From the NCBI RefSeq assembly GCF_000205025.1, contig NZ_GL883740.1, forward strand, positions 1-64,000: 64,000 bases of DNA. Reading direction: 5' to 3'. Positions 51,612 to 60,308 of this stretch are shown piece by piece. Both the position numbers and the translations under genes were made by a program. Origin of the DNA: Parasutterella excrementihominis YIT 11859. GTDB taxonomy: Bacteria; Pseudomonadota; Gammaproteobacteria; Burkholderiales; Burkholderiaceae_F. The notes beneath the pieces are model-generated. The model was not told the DNA's origin. It saw only the letters and a list, made by a program, of their open reading frames with translations, and did not search any database. How positions within the stretch are numbered: the first letter of the stretch is position 1; the number at the start of each line of letters is the position of its first letter.

Positions 51612-54323
51612 TTAAGGAATGAACTCGCCTTGACCGCGTTCTAAAAGAACCGCTTCGATGGCTTTTCTCATCGACAGTCCTTCCTTGCGGAAGCGATTGA
51701 TATCGCTGATGTCCTTCGGATGCGTACTCATGACCAACAGAGAAAACGGATCGAGAATCAGACGATTCACAGAAGTCGGCGCATCGCCGATCTTGACCAA
51801 CACTTCGGAATAAACATCCCTCAGACCTTTAAGAGAACGGAGCTGCTGGAATTCATAGTCGTCTAAGCCGAGCTGGGATTCCTTTTCGCATTCACTCAAG
51901 ACGGATTCTTTGAGCTTCATGATGAACTTGCAGTCGGCGTTGTCTAACGCTGCTTTAGCAGCAGAACTTTTCCAATAGTCTCCCGGTCCTTGCGTACCGG
52001 TAAAGAAAGCGCCGTTTAATTTACGGGCACGGCGGTAGCCGGCCTCAATAAACTTAGAAGAATGTCCTCGGACCATTAAGTCCCAGGCTTCATCGATGAT
52101 GACAAGTTTGGGCTGGGAACGCTCGCCTCTTCGCATCTCAACGTCTATGAGATACATCAAGAGCATTAGTACAACAGCTTGAAGAGACTTCTTGGTGTTG
52201 AGCTGTTCCAGCTCAAGCACAATGAAGTGATTGTCAAAGTCGATATTGGCTTCTCCTTCAAAGAAGGAGGCATAAGCTCCGCCTTGTGCGTAAGGCATGA
52301 GTTTGACGCCGAGGTCGACAAGACGGGGATCGTCTAGTGTCTTCTGCTCTTCTGTAGTTAAAGAAGCGTAATAGGCTTCCCAATCAGGATCATTAAGACG
52401 AGGATGAGCACCACCTAATCGTCCGTTATGAAGCAGTGATCGAGTGAGGTCGGTAATCGCCGGAACTTTGTTCAGCGCTTTGGCTTCATACCAAATATGA
52501 CGGATATGGATCTGAAGATGCGAGAGCATTAAGTCATCGAGCTGTTCGTTCGAAGACGCCATCTGAGCAATCAGAGGCAGGACTAAGTCCATATCGGCTT
52601 CGATGTTCTTTGTCACCGACAGAGGATTAAGACAATCGATCTTGCCGTCCGGACGCGGAGTATCCGAGAGTTCTATCCATTGGCCGTTGACGCAGTGGCA
52701 GAGTTTTTCGTAGCTTCGGCCGATATCGATGACCCACACACGACCGTTGGAGCAAAGTGTTCCGAGGGCCAGAGAGTTCAGCATGACGGATTTACCGGAT
52801 CCGGAGGATCCCGTCACGATGCCGTTGTAGTTGCCATGAGGATTAGCAAAAGGATCAATGTGCGTGATCTGACCTCTGCGCGAGAACAACGAAAGGATCG
52901 GTGTCGGCAGCAGATGGCCGGCACGCGTGCCTGAACCTTTCCAGTCTCCGAGCAACGGCATTGTATTGGCGGCGTTGGCGCTCGTCTTCGTTGATGAACG
53001 TTTGGCAAGCTTGACGTCATGGGCCAGCAGCGGGCCTCCGGTCATTGGTAAAGAGGCCATTAAGCCTTGAAGATGCATTAAGTGATCTTGCATAAGCTCA
53101 ATCGACATCTTTTTGAAGATCCCGATTGCCGTTTGAACTTCATGGGTGACGTTCTCGGTCGTCGGGAAGATCATGACTTGGTGCGAGAGCTGGACTAAGC
53201 CTTCACCGTGCTCAAAAGACTGCACAGCTGCTCTCCAATCTCTGGCTTCCTCTTGAAGCGTCGGAATAAAGCGGGCAATTTCCGTAGCAGACATTTGTTC
53301 TGCTCGAGCGCTTTTAAGCTGAGCGTAGCTTTTGCCTTTTTCATAAGACGTTTTAGAGAGATAAGTCGTAATGAGGAACGGACTAGAGAAGCCTAAAGAA
53401 CCTTCCACATCTCCAGCAGCCCGAGCCATCTTGTCTAATGAGAAGCTTTGCGGATAGCCGTGCGGTGAAAGGCTCACTGCTTTGATGATTAAAGGATGAT
53501 GAGCAGAGCGGAAGATAATCCCATCTTCTTCTACCGAAATGGTGGTGTCGTGAGAGACCATTTGGGCTCGAGGTTCTCGGGCAGTATCGACTTCGGAAAA
53601 CGACCATGCGCCGTTCACAAAAAGCTGAGGATTAAGAATGAGGGATAGGGTGTGAACCAAAATCCGCTCATCCCAAACAAAGGGCGCGAAATGCCATTGG
53701 TTCAAGGTCGAAACCATGACCTTGCGAACCAAAAGTGCATTGTCTCTGGCCTCGGAAGCAAAAGGATCCCTAGCAGGGATGACAACCGAAATCCAGCAGC
53801 GAAGATTGCGGCCGAGGATGGGCAGCCCCGGATGGGGCGCCTGAGCCGCAGAGCGAGAGAGAAACTTTGCCTTGGCTTGTGTCATGGCGGACAGCAAATC
53901 CTTTTGCTCGGCGCGTGCCGGCGTGTCTTCCGGTGTCGGACGAAGGGTTTGGCTTCGGACAAGTTCGACAAGAGGTTCGATAAACGGAGATCCGAAAAGA
54001 CTCACCTGAACCCCGGTTCCGTCCGGAAGGATTGATCCGATCATGTGCTCAAGGCTTTTTGCCATATTTAAGGACGTTCCCGTTTGGGGTGTCACTTCAA
54101 TGACAAAACCCAATCCTTCAAACGATCCGTCGGGTGCGGCAATGACACAGAGCTTGTCGCTTTCTTCAAACTGGGCGTAGGGCAGTTCGTCGGCGAAGCG
54201 GTCAATGCGTAAAGGCGCTTTGCGGCGTGTCGGAGTAGCACCTGGGTGCGCCTTAAAGTTCGGTTTTAAGTCTTGAAAGGCAAACAGAGAGGCCGCAGAA
54301 GACAGGAAGTTTTTGAGCTTCAT
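51612..54323 (-). CDS. traC: Conjugation ATPase TraC (VirB4 family)
   Basis: 903 residues. The C-terminal ATPase has Walker A GSSGSGKSVML (~511) and Walker B LVIIDEAWDLMV (~742), followed by the GTQGPGDYWKSS motif. The N-terminal TraC_F_IV domain includes FADELPYAQFEESD. It is a cytoplasmic/inner-membrane ATPase powering pilus assembly. The ATG is preceded by a 33-base gap after traV. Confidence 0.93.
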   Translation of the reverse strand: MKLKNFLSSAASLFAFQDLKPNFKAHPGATPTRRKAPLRIDRFADELPYAQFEESDKLCVIAAPDGSFEGLGFVIEVTPQTGTSLNMAKSLEHMIGSILPDGTGVQVSLFGSPFIEPLVELVRSQTLRPTPEDTPARAEQKDLLSAMTQAKAKFLSRSAAQAPHPGLPILGRNLRCWISVVIPARDPFASEARDNALLVRKVMVSTLNQWHFAPFVWDERILVHTLSLILNPQLFVNGAWSFSEVDTAREPRAQMVSHDTTISVEEDGIIFRSAHHPLIIKAVSLSPHGYPQSFSLDKMARAAGDVEGSLGFSSPFLITTYLSKTSYEKGKSYAQLKSARAEQMSATEIARFIPTLQEEARDWRAAVQSFEHGEGLVQLSHQVMIFPTTENVTHEVQTAIGIFKKMSIELMQDHLMHLQGLMASLPMTGGPLLAHDVKLAKRSSTKTSANAANTMPLLGDWKGSGTRAGHLLPTPILSLFSRRGQITHIDPFANPHGNYNGIVTGSSGSGKSVMLNSLALGTLCSNGRVWVIDIGRSYEKLCHCVNGQWIELSDTPRPDGKIDCLNPLSVTKNIEADMDLVLPLIAQMASSNEQLDDLMLSHLQIHIRHIWYEAKALNKVPAITDLTRSLLHNGRLGGAHPRLNDPDWEAYYASLTTEEQKTLDDPRLVDLGVKLMPYAQGGAYASFFEGEANIDFDNHFIVLELEQLNTKKSLQAVVLMLLMYLIDVEMRRGERSQPKLVIIDEAWDLMVRGHSSKFIEAGYRRARKLNGAFFTGTQGPGDYWKSSAAKAALDNADCKFIMKLKESVLSECEKESQLGLDDYEFQQLRSLKGLRDVYSEVLVKIGDAPTSVNRLILDPFSLLVMSTHPKDISDINRFRKEGLSMRKAIEAVLLERGQGEFIP

Positions 54324-54356
54324 GGGAAAGAAAAGGACGATTAAAGGAAGGACGGA

Positions 54357-54968
54357 TTAAGGTTTGCCGGTAAAGCCGAAAGCGGGAAGCTGCTTGAGCT
54401 TTTCTTTTTTGGCTTCGTTGGGATCCTGAGGCTGGTCGGAAGACAACGGATAAACGGGTTTAGACAAGCGGGAAGACGAGACAAGTTCATTGACACTGTC
54501 GGTTGTCCAGCCGCCGTTCTCTAAACGGACATAGAGATACCGCTGGTCATGCAGGTCGCCCAACTTATCGTGGAAGGGTGCGAGCCAAACGCGAAGAACA
54601 GTTTCAGGCTTCCTCCAGGGGCGCGCCGGAACAATCGTGACAAAGTCGGAGGTCCGTTCAACGGCGCCCGTTTGCACTTGCTCAACAGAAACTTCTGTCG
54701 AGACGGTCGTTACTTTCTCTTTGCCCTTAGTTTGATTTGGTTCAAAAAACGGCTGGACAAAGTCTTCTTCCTCAGAAGCGGCTAATAGGACAGGCGTTGT
54801 CGGATTGTTTTCTTCATAGACTTGAGAGATGTTTCTGCAGGATGGGCCTTCGGAGAGATCAGCACAGGCAAAGTCCGTCTTTGCATTAGAAAATCCTGTG
54901 AGCGATCCGCAACCGGAAAGCATTAGCGCTGCAGAAACCGCAGAGACGATTAAGGAGAGACGTTTCAT
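54357..54968 (-). CDS. traV: Outer-membrane lipoprotein TraV
   Basis: 203 residues with lipobox LMLSGC (Cys ~20), followed by GSLTGFSNAKTDFAC and PSCRNISQVYEE, the TraV signature. The C-terminal part contains RPWRKPETVLRVWLAPFHD and YVRLENGGW. TraV is the VirB7-like lipoprotein anchoring the TraK-TraB core complex. Confidence 0.9.
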   Translation of the reverse strand: MKRLSLIVSAVSAALMLSGCGSLTGFSNAKTDFACADLSEGPSCRNISQVYEENNPTTPVLLAASEEEDFVQPFFEPNQTKGKEKVTTVSTEVSVEQVQTGAVERTSDFVTIVPARPWRKPETVLRVWLAPFHDKLGDLHDQRYLYVRLENGGWTTDSVNELVSSSRLSKPVYPLSSDQPQDPNEAKKEKLKQLPAFGFTGKP

Positions 54969-55853
54969 TTAATTTCCTTGCACGGGTACATTGATAAACG
55001 CCTCAAGTTTGTCGAGCGGAAGGGCGCCGGCGGTTCGGTCTCCGGCTTCATTGATCAGCGTCGGAGTTCCGCCGATGCCGTGCTGTTTAGCCAAAGCAAG
55101 GACATCGTTTACAGGAGACGGACAAACCGGATTGTCGGCAATGGCTTTGAGCATCGGTTCGCCTTTTAAAGCGGAAGAAAGAGCTTTAGACGGATCTTTA
55201 GCGCACCAAACCGCATCGGACTTGCCGCGAGCTTCCGGGTGAATCGATTCCAGCGGGAAGAGGAATGTGTAGACGGTCACGTCTTTTAGGGATTCAAGTG
55301 TGGTTCCGAGTTTGCGGGAAAACGGACAATCCACATCGGTAAAGACAGCAAGTTTTCTTTTGCCGTTGCCGTAAACCGTTTTTACCGCTTTGTCCAGTGG
55401 TAAAGAATCAAAAGCGATTCTTCTCAAATCTTTAAGACGCTTGTCCGTTAAGTCTTCGCCTCGATCCATATCTAAGAGACGACCGGAAAACACAAATCTT
55501 GCGGTCTTGTCAAAGTAGATCACTTCTTTACCGACGGTGGCTTCAAAGATGCCTGCCAGCGGCGTCAGCCGATACGCAAGAACTTTAGTCTTGGGATAAC
55601 GGGTCTTGAAGTTCTCCGCGGCAGTCTTCAACTCGTCGGCTTGGCCGGCGATTAAAGGAACAGACGGCGGATTGGACTCTTTAGAGGCCGGAGTATCAGA
55701 AACGTCGTGTTTCTGAGGTGCAGAAGTTTTAACGGCAGAAACTGTCTGAGCCTTAAAGTCGGGATTGACGCACGCACCGGAAGCAAAACTCGAAATCGGT
55801 GCGGCAAGTCCCATTGAGATTAGGACGGTTAGGAGGGAGGATGGTTTAAACAT
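54969..55853 (-). CDS. DsbC-like thioredoxin-fold protein with CPFS active site
   Basis: 294 residues with a signal peptide (SSFASG). DsbC layout: an N-terminal dimerisation-like part (LAYRLTPLAGIFEATVGKEVIYFD), then FTDVDCPFSRKL, FLFPLESIHPEA, AVWCAKDPSKAL and IGGTPTLINEAG (cis-Pro). The second active-site Cys is replaced by Ser (CPFS), so ordinary disulfide exchange by CxxC is impossible; a monothiol isomerase or holdase role is possible. It lies between traB and traV, as in many F/SXT-type operons. Confidence 0.85.
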   Translation of the reverse strand: MFKPSSLLTVLISMGLAAPISSFASGACVNPDFKAQTVSAVKTSAPQKHDVSDTPASKESNPPSVPLIAGQADELKTAAENFKTRYPKTKVLAYRLTPLAGIFEATVGKEVIYFDKTARFVFSGRLLDMDRGEDLTDKRLKDLRRIAFDSLPLDKAVKTVYGNGKRKLAVFTDVDCPFSRKLGTTLESLKDVTVYTFLFPLESIHPEARGKSDAVWCAKDPSKALSSALKGEPMLKAIADNPVCPSPVNDVLALAKQHGIGGTPTLINEAGDRTAGALPLDKLEAFINVPVQGN

Positions 55854-55862
55854 GGCAAAAAA

Positions 55863-57071
55863 TTAAGGTTTGGTATTTCGTTCAATGGACAAGCCGTTGG
55901 AGATGACAATCTCGACATTGCGTCCGGAATCCACTTCAAGAACCGGGAACATGTCGCTTGCGAGCTTTAAGTAGTAATCAGTGATTCGATCCATGGCGTG
56001 TGTGGCGCCTTCTCCGAATCCCGCTTTCCAGGGATTAGTGACCGTAGTAGAAACGGTTCCGGTAATGGAAGTCGTTTGATTCTCAGAAGCTAAAGACACA
56101 GCCTTGCCGAGACCGGCTAAGGTTCCGGTAAAAAGCGCATTCGCGATGGCTTGTCCGCTCTTAGTGACTAAGCGGGCACGAAGACCCGTTTTACCGTCTT
56201 CGCCGGAGACATATCCTTGAATCTTTTTATCTACGGCTCCTCCGTTTTCATCGATACAAGACAAGCGGTCAAGACGAATCAGCACACGTTCGCTCGCTAA
56301 TTCTCCGGTTGCATTGGCGGTCACAAAGCAGCGCTTAATACCGGATCGATAGAGATTAGGCATGACTGCTGAATCTGTGAGCTCTAAAAGCACGGGAACC
56401 GGATTGCCTGAGCCTTGTCCTCTGGTCGGCGCAGTGGCGCCGTTTAAGAGGCGAGCTTTAGCAAACGTGCCGCTCGGCAGATAAGACAAGGTTTCAGGTT
56501 TTGCTTTAGCCGGCAGCGTTCCGAGAACATTAGAAGGACTGGGAGCAGAGCCGAAATTGTTGATGACAAGACGAGGCGCCGGAGAAGAGGCCGGGGCATC
56601 CTGCTGCTGGCGAGAATATCTGCCTTGAGGCTGATTTCCGCTTGTAAAGCCTGTCTTCTTGCTGATCGGCTGCTTTCCGAGAATCTCGGAAGGCGGCCAG
56701 CCGTCTTCCGACGGAGCGGCCTCGGTAGGACGATTAGTCTTAGGAGCGTTCTTTTCTAAGAGCGCAATACGATCTTCTAAGCGTTTCTTATCGCTTTGAA
56801 GTTTGGCTTCTCTCTGCTTTGCTTCTTTGGACTCTCTTTCTAAGTTCAGTAAGCGATCGTTGTAGATCGCCTGATGCTGTTCATAGTCCGCTTTAGACGG
56901 AACCATCGAGATTTGTGTAGTGCTTGTGATCTGAGGGGCTGCAGCCGGCTTTTTGTTATCAGAGTAGTAAGAAGAAAGCATGGCCACGGCAAAAAGTGCG
57001 CCTAAGATAATTAGCGTCCAGGTGATTTGTTTCTTTCTTCGCTCACTTTCAAAATAACTCTTAACGCTCAT
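55863..57071 (-). CDS. traB: Conjugation core protein TraB (VirB10 family)
   Basis: 402 residues from ATG 57071, which overlaps the traK stop by ATGA; an upstream in-frame ATG at 57092 would lie inside traK. One transmembrane helix lies near residues 18-36. A coiled coil (ERESKEAKQREAKLQSDKKR) and Pro-rich linker follow. The C-terminal TrbI/VirB10 beta-barrel domain has FAKARLLNGATAPTRGQGSG and CIDENGGAVDKKIQGYVSGEDGK-type stretches. It spans the envelope linking inner and outer membranes. Confidence 0.92.
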   Translation of the reverse strand: MSVKSYFESERRKKQITWTLIILGALFAVAMLSSYYSDNKKPAAAPQITSTTQISMVPSKADYEQHQAIYNDRLLNLERESKEAKQREAKLQSDKKRLEDRIALLEKNAPKTNRPTEAAPSEDGWPPSEILGKQPISKKTGFTSGNQPQGRYSRQQQDAPASSPAPRLVINNFGSAPSPSNVLGTLPAKAKPETLSYLPSGTFAKARLLNGATAPTRGQGSGNPVPVLLELTDSAVMPNLYRSGIKRCFVTANATGELASERVLIRLDRLSCIDENGGAVDKKIQGYVSGEDGKTGLRARLVTKSGQAIANALFTGTLAGLGKAVSLASENQTTSITGTVSTTVTNPWKAGFGEGATHAMDRITDYYLKLASDMFPVLEVDSGRNVEIVISNGLSIERNTKP

Positions 57072-57793
57072 CTTGCGGACCTCACTAACCAAAGATCTGC
57101 AGATGCACCGGGCGCAAGATCAGAAGCTTCCGTAGCAACGGCCAAGACACCGTTTCTCCAAAACTCCGGTTCACGAACCGTCTGTTTGTGTTTTGTACGA
57201 TTCAGGATGCGATAGCGTTCAAGTCTCAGCCCTAAGACATTCCAAGCCCTGACAGGCTGAGCGTGGAGATAGACGCCGGCAAGCGTGCCTCCGAGCACTT
57301 CGCCCTCGGAGTCCCGCAATTGCGGGATAAGTTTTAGCGCAGTCTGGATTCGCTCTTCATAGGGAAGACTGGAAAGTTCAGACGGCACGGACGGATCATC
57401 AAAAGAAGAGAAGGTTCCGGATTCTTTCAAAGTGACGGTCTGAGCGGTCAAACGCTCTTTAGGAGAGAGCGTAATGCTGTGTGTCTGACCGGATTCAGTG
57501 ACCACAAACATTCCTGTGGTTTCTTTGGTCAGCGGAACGACATACAAAGCACCGGTGGTCGGATCTTTATCGGCCTGGATCAGATTGTTGTCATAAACCG
57601 CTCGGACAATCTTGCTGTTTAACACAACAACACGGTTAGGCTGTTTATAAGCGACCGCAGCATGTACAGAGGACTGGGCTTCAGACGAAGCCGACTCTTT
57701 GGGCATCTCTTTAGCATTAAGAGAGGCGCTGAAGCCAACCACGGACTGGCAAAGAAATATGCTGAGAATGAGAAGACGATTAGGAAGGATCAT
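57068..57793 (-). CDS. traK: Conjugation core protein TraK (VirB9-like secretin)
   Basis: 241 residues with a signal peptide (GFSASLNA). LNSKIVRAVYDN, FVVTESGQTHSITLSPKE and the C-terminal LRLERYRILNRTKHKQTVREPEFW are TraK-family patterns. It forms the outer-membrane core ring with TraV and TraB. Shares one base with the traE stop and four with the traB start. Confidence 0.9.
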   Translation of the reverse strand: MILPNRLLILSIFLCQSVVGFSASLNAKEMPKESASSEAQSSVHAAVAYKQPNRVVVLNSKIVRAVYDNNLIQADKDPTTGALYVVPLTKETTGMFVVTESGQTHSITLSPKERLTAQTVTLKESGTFSSFDDPSVPSELSSLPYEERIQTALKLIPQLRDSEGEVLGGTLAGVYLHAQPVRAWNVLGLRLERYRILNRTKHKQTVREPEFWRNGVLAVATEASDLAPGASADLWLVRSAR

Positions 57794-58389
57794 TAGATTT
57801 CTCCGGTGGGCTTCATCGGTTCAAACGGTCGTTTGCAGTCGGCTTCCTGCATCGTTTCTAACCAAAGACGAGAGTTTCTGTAGGTAAACTTTACGATCCA
57901 GCACTTCTTCTGCATGGAAGTGAGTTTGTCTCCGATGAACTGGCGAACGTTGCCGCGAACAGAAATCTGCATGGTGGAGGCTCTGGTCTCCACGGCTTCT
58001 GGCAGCATATGCACGGAAGCATTTGCACTCTTCATGCGGCGTCCTTGAGCGGTTAAGAAGACTTCTGTGGCACCGCGTCGCTCAGGTGAGACGTACTGAA
58101 GCAGCTTTCTTTGGTTGTGCTCAAAGGTCTCTGGAGAATTATTAAGAGCGAGCTGCAGCGCAAAAAGTCCCATCTGCTCTAAGTACTCCGGAGAGACGCC
58201 GTTGGCATCCAGCCAGAAAGACTTCGTGATTTCTGCCGGCAGCACAACTACACGGTCTTTTTTATCAAGGACGATTAAGCCGAATGCGAGAATGACATTG
58301 ACAATGAGAGACGCAGCAAAGGCATAGATAAAGAAAGAGCGCAGCGCAAGACGAGCAGAAATCTCAGTCGTATATTCTTTAACGTTCAT
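57793..58389 (-). CDS. traE: Conjugation protein TraE (VirB8/TraE family)
   Basis: 198 residues with one transmembrane helix (~18-40). KDRVVVLPAEITKSFWLDANGVSPEYLEQM (pattern) and VRGNVRQFIGDKL mark TraE of F-type systems, an inner-membrane pilus assembly component. Six bases separate it from traL. Confidence 0.9.
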   Translation of the reverse strand: MNVKEYTTEISARLALRSFFIYAFAASLIVNVILAFGLIVLDKKDRVVVLPAEITKSFWLDANGVSPEYLEQMGLFALQLALNNSPETFEHNQRKLLQYVSPERRGATEVFLTAQGRRMKSANASVHMLPEAVETRASTMQISVRGNVRQFIGDKLTSMQKKCWIVKFTYRNSRLWLETMQEADCKRPFEPMKPTGEI

Positions 58390-58395
58390 ATTCGG

Positions 58396-58686
58396 TTATC
58401 CGACAAAAAAGCGGCGGCTCGATGGCGGAGTGCGCTTAAAGGTTCTAAAAGGAAACTGCCAGTAGAGGTAATGAAGTCCGTATCCGGGATGACGCTTCTG
58501 TTTGAGATGGCTGTACGCCCAGATTGCAGCATAAGAGGCAATCGCACCCATCAGAAGAGAATTAACGATGATGCCGAAGGCAAGTCCCGCAATGCCGGAC
58601 GCCACCAAATCAAAGTCCCAAAGCAGAAACTTTGCAGGCGCATCCAAGCGGCGAGGGACGTATTCGTGAGGATTAAAGGATTCCAT
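58396..58686 (-). CDS. traL: Conjugation protein TraL
   Basis: 96 residues from ATG 58686 with AGGAATC upstream. VPRRLDAPAKFLLWDFD at the N-terminus is diagnostic of TraL; two transmembrane segments follow (~33-60) and HPGYGLHYLYW closes the domain. It is an inner-membrane pilus assembly protein (VirB3-like role). Confidence 0.9.
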   Translation of the reverse strand: MESFNPHEYVPRRLDAPAKFLLWDFDLVASGIAGLAFGIIVNSLLMGAIASYAAIWAYSHLKQKRHPGYGLHYLYWQFPFRTFKRTPPSSRRFFVG

Positions 58687-58746
58687 GATTGATTCCTGGA
58701 AGAATCGGAAGCCCGAAAGAGCTTCGGGCAACCGAACTCAAAAGAG

Positions 58747-59079
58747 TTAGATCAGGGCCGTGAAGATCTGTTCAATGATCTGCGGGCCGATGAACAAAGC
58801 CATGGAAGCGGCAACGCAGCCCACGGCACCCATGATGGAGCCGCGGATGACGCCGACGCCTAAACCGACAAGCAGGAACATTAAGGCGATGGATTTACCG
58901 AGTGTGCCGGTACTCCAGGCCTTTAACATGGCGTAGAGATCCGCAAAGTGCTCCTGGCCTCCGGTTGAAGTTCCGGCCCAGGCAGCGTCCGGACAGACGG
59001 CGCTCAGGACAAAAATAGAGACGGACAGAAGAGCAGGAACAAAAGCAAAAGTTCTGTTTGTGGCGATAGATAAAGTCAT
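58747..59079 (-). CDS. traA: TraA pilin-like protein
   Basis: 110 residues with a long leader cleaved probably after DAAWA. The mature ~75 residues contain two hydrophobic helices (KSIALMFLLVGLGVGVIRG and AVGCVAASMALFIGP), the layout of F-type/VirB2 pilins. Position directly upstream of traL supports the call. Ribosome site AGGAG lies 7 bases before the ATG. A structured leader lies upstream. Confidence 0.8.
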   Translation of the reverse strand: MTLSIATNRTFAFVPALLSVSIFVLSAVCPDAAWAGTSTGGQEHFADLYAMLKAWSTGTLGKSIALMFLLVGLGVGVIRGSIMGAVGCVAASMALFIGPQIIEQIFTALI

Positions 59080-59110
59080 TAAAAACTCCTAAAAGTTAAA
59101 TAAAAGAGAA

Positions 59111-59161
59111 GACAAAGGCCGATTAAGGACAAAAAATCCCTCCGCAGCCGCGGCCTTTGTC
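59111..59161 (-). promoter_or_regulatory. Long-range hairpin in the traA leader
   Basis: GACAAAGGCC (59111-59120) and GGCCTTTGTC (59152-59161) are perfectly complementary with a 31-base loop containing an A-rich/T-rich stretch. It lies between the transglycosylase stop and traA, so it may act as an attenuator, processing site or pilin-mRNA stabiliser. Confidence 0.5.
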
Positions 59162-59209
59162 AAAAAGCGACGCGGAAGGCGTTACAAAAAACTGTTTAAA
59201 AAGAGAGAA

Positions 59210-59683
59210 TTAAGAGGTGACGTCTCTGAGCTTTTGACGTTTAGCGTTAGACATTCCTATGTAAGCTCGATACACTTTCCAGGCATACTTTTGTCGGGCA
59301 TCGACGCAGTCTTGACCTTTAAGTCGGGTGCATGCGGCGTTGTAGGCACCGACGGCATCCCAAGGATGCGCGGAGCGCGTAAAGTTATCCGCCAAGATCT
59401 CAGCTCCGACTTGAACATTAAAACAGGCGTCATTGAGCAGCTCTGATTTCGAAGTCTTAAAGCGCTTGAGCCACCCGGAATTGATCTGCATCAGCCCGTA
59501 GTCTTCGCTCGAAGCATTGCGTCCCACAGCAGACGGGTTGCCGGAAGACTCCACAAAAGCAATCGCCCGAAGCAAATCCGCGTCCAGACCTTTTTCTCGA
59601 GCGACTCGGTCAAAGCAGTCTTCCGCGGCAGCAACACAAGTTCCGACAAAAGAAAGGAGCATTAAAAGGAGAAGACGTTTCAT
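59210..59683 (-). CDS. Lytic transglycosylase of the conjugation system (VirB1-like)
   Basis: 157 residues with a signal peptide (GTCVAAAE). The SLT domain has the catalytic Glu in AIAFVESSGNPSAV, then DYGLMQINSGWL and AVGAYNAAC. It locally cleaves peptidoglycan to allow assembly of the transfer channel. Four cysteines may form disulfides. Adjacent to the pilin gene, in typical position. Confidence 0.9.
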   Translation of the reverse strand: MKRLLLLMLLSFVGTCVAAAEDCFDRVAREKGLDADLLRAIAFVESSGNPSAVGRNASSEDYGLMQINSGWLKRFKTSKSELLNDACFNVQVGAEILADNFTRSAHPWDAVGAYNAACTRLKGQDCVDARQKYAWKVYRAYIGMSNAKRQKLRDVTS

Positions 59684-59686
59684 AAG

Positions 59687-60307
59687 TTATCCGAATCGAT
59701 GGAAGTTAGAGACGATTAAATGGATGGACATGAGGAAAGCCACGTAAAAGAGCGCAGCAACCCATGCCGGTATAAACCAAGGCATCAGCATTACGGCAAA
59801 GGCACAGATCAGAAGCACGGTCGGAGACGACAAGGCGACTTGGTAGAGCGTCGGATGGTGCACCGCAAAACTCTCGTACTTCAGGCGTCTCACAACCCAA
59901 GCATCAATGACCACGGCAATGAGGATCGGAGATAAGAACGCAAACCAGCCGATCGCCAAGATTCCTCGAACGCACGACATCTCCAGCATCGCTCGCATCG
60001 AGACAAAGTACGGCGAAGACCAAAGACGCGTAAAGAATTCTTTTGTGGGTGCGTCCTTATGACCGTCAACCTCCTCGGAAGGAAGGTACGAGTCTCCGAG
60101 CAGAGCATTAAAGGTTCCGGTAACTTTGGCGCGGACGCCGTCTACGACGGGCGTCAGAGACTCAAACATCGAACCGATCTTTTGACTTGTGTCTTTCAGG
60201 TGGAGCTCCGACAAGTTCTCAAAAGACGAGGCATCATTTAATCCCGGCCACCAGATGACGGAACTTAAGACAAGGATCATTAAGAGGATTAAGAGTCGGG
60301 ACAGCAT
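59687..60307 (-). CDS. DUF4400 integrating-conjugative-element membrane protein
   Basis: 206 residues with transmembrane segments near residues 2-20, 115-140 and 160-200. The stretch RGILAIGWFAFLSPILIAVVIDAWVVRRLKYE (pattern) is characteristic of DUF4400 proteins found next to traD in SXT- and TOL-type ICEs. Role unknown; it may assist the coupling protein or mating. It follows traD with a one-base gap. Confidence 0.82.
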   Translation of the reverse strand: MLSRLLILLMILVLSSVIWWPGLNDASSFENLSELHLKDTSQKIGSMFESLTPVVDGVRAKVTGTFNALLGDSYLPSEEVDGHKDAPTKEFFTRLWSSPYFVSMRAMLEMSCVRGILAIGWFAFLSPILIAVVIDAWVVRRLKYESFAVHHPTLYQVALSSPTVLLICAFAVMLMPWFIPAWVAALFYVAFLMSIHLIVSNFHRFG

Positions 60308-60308
60308 C

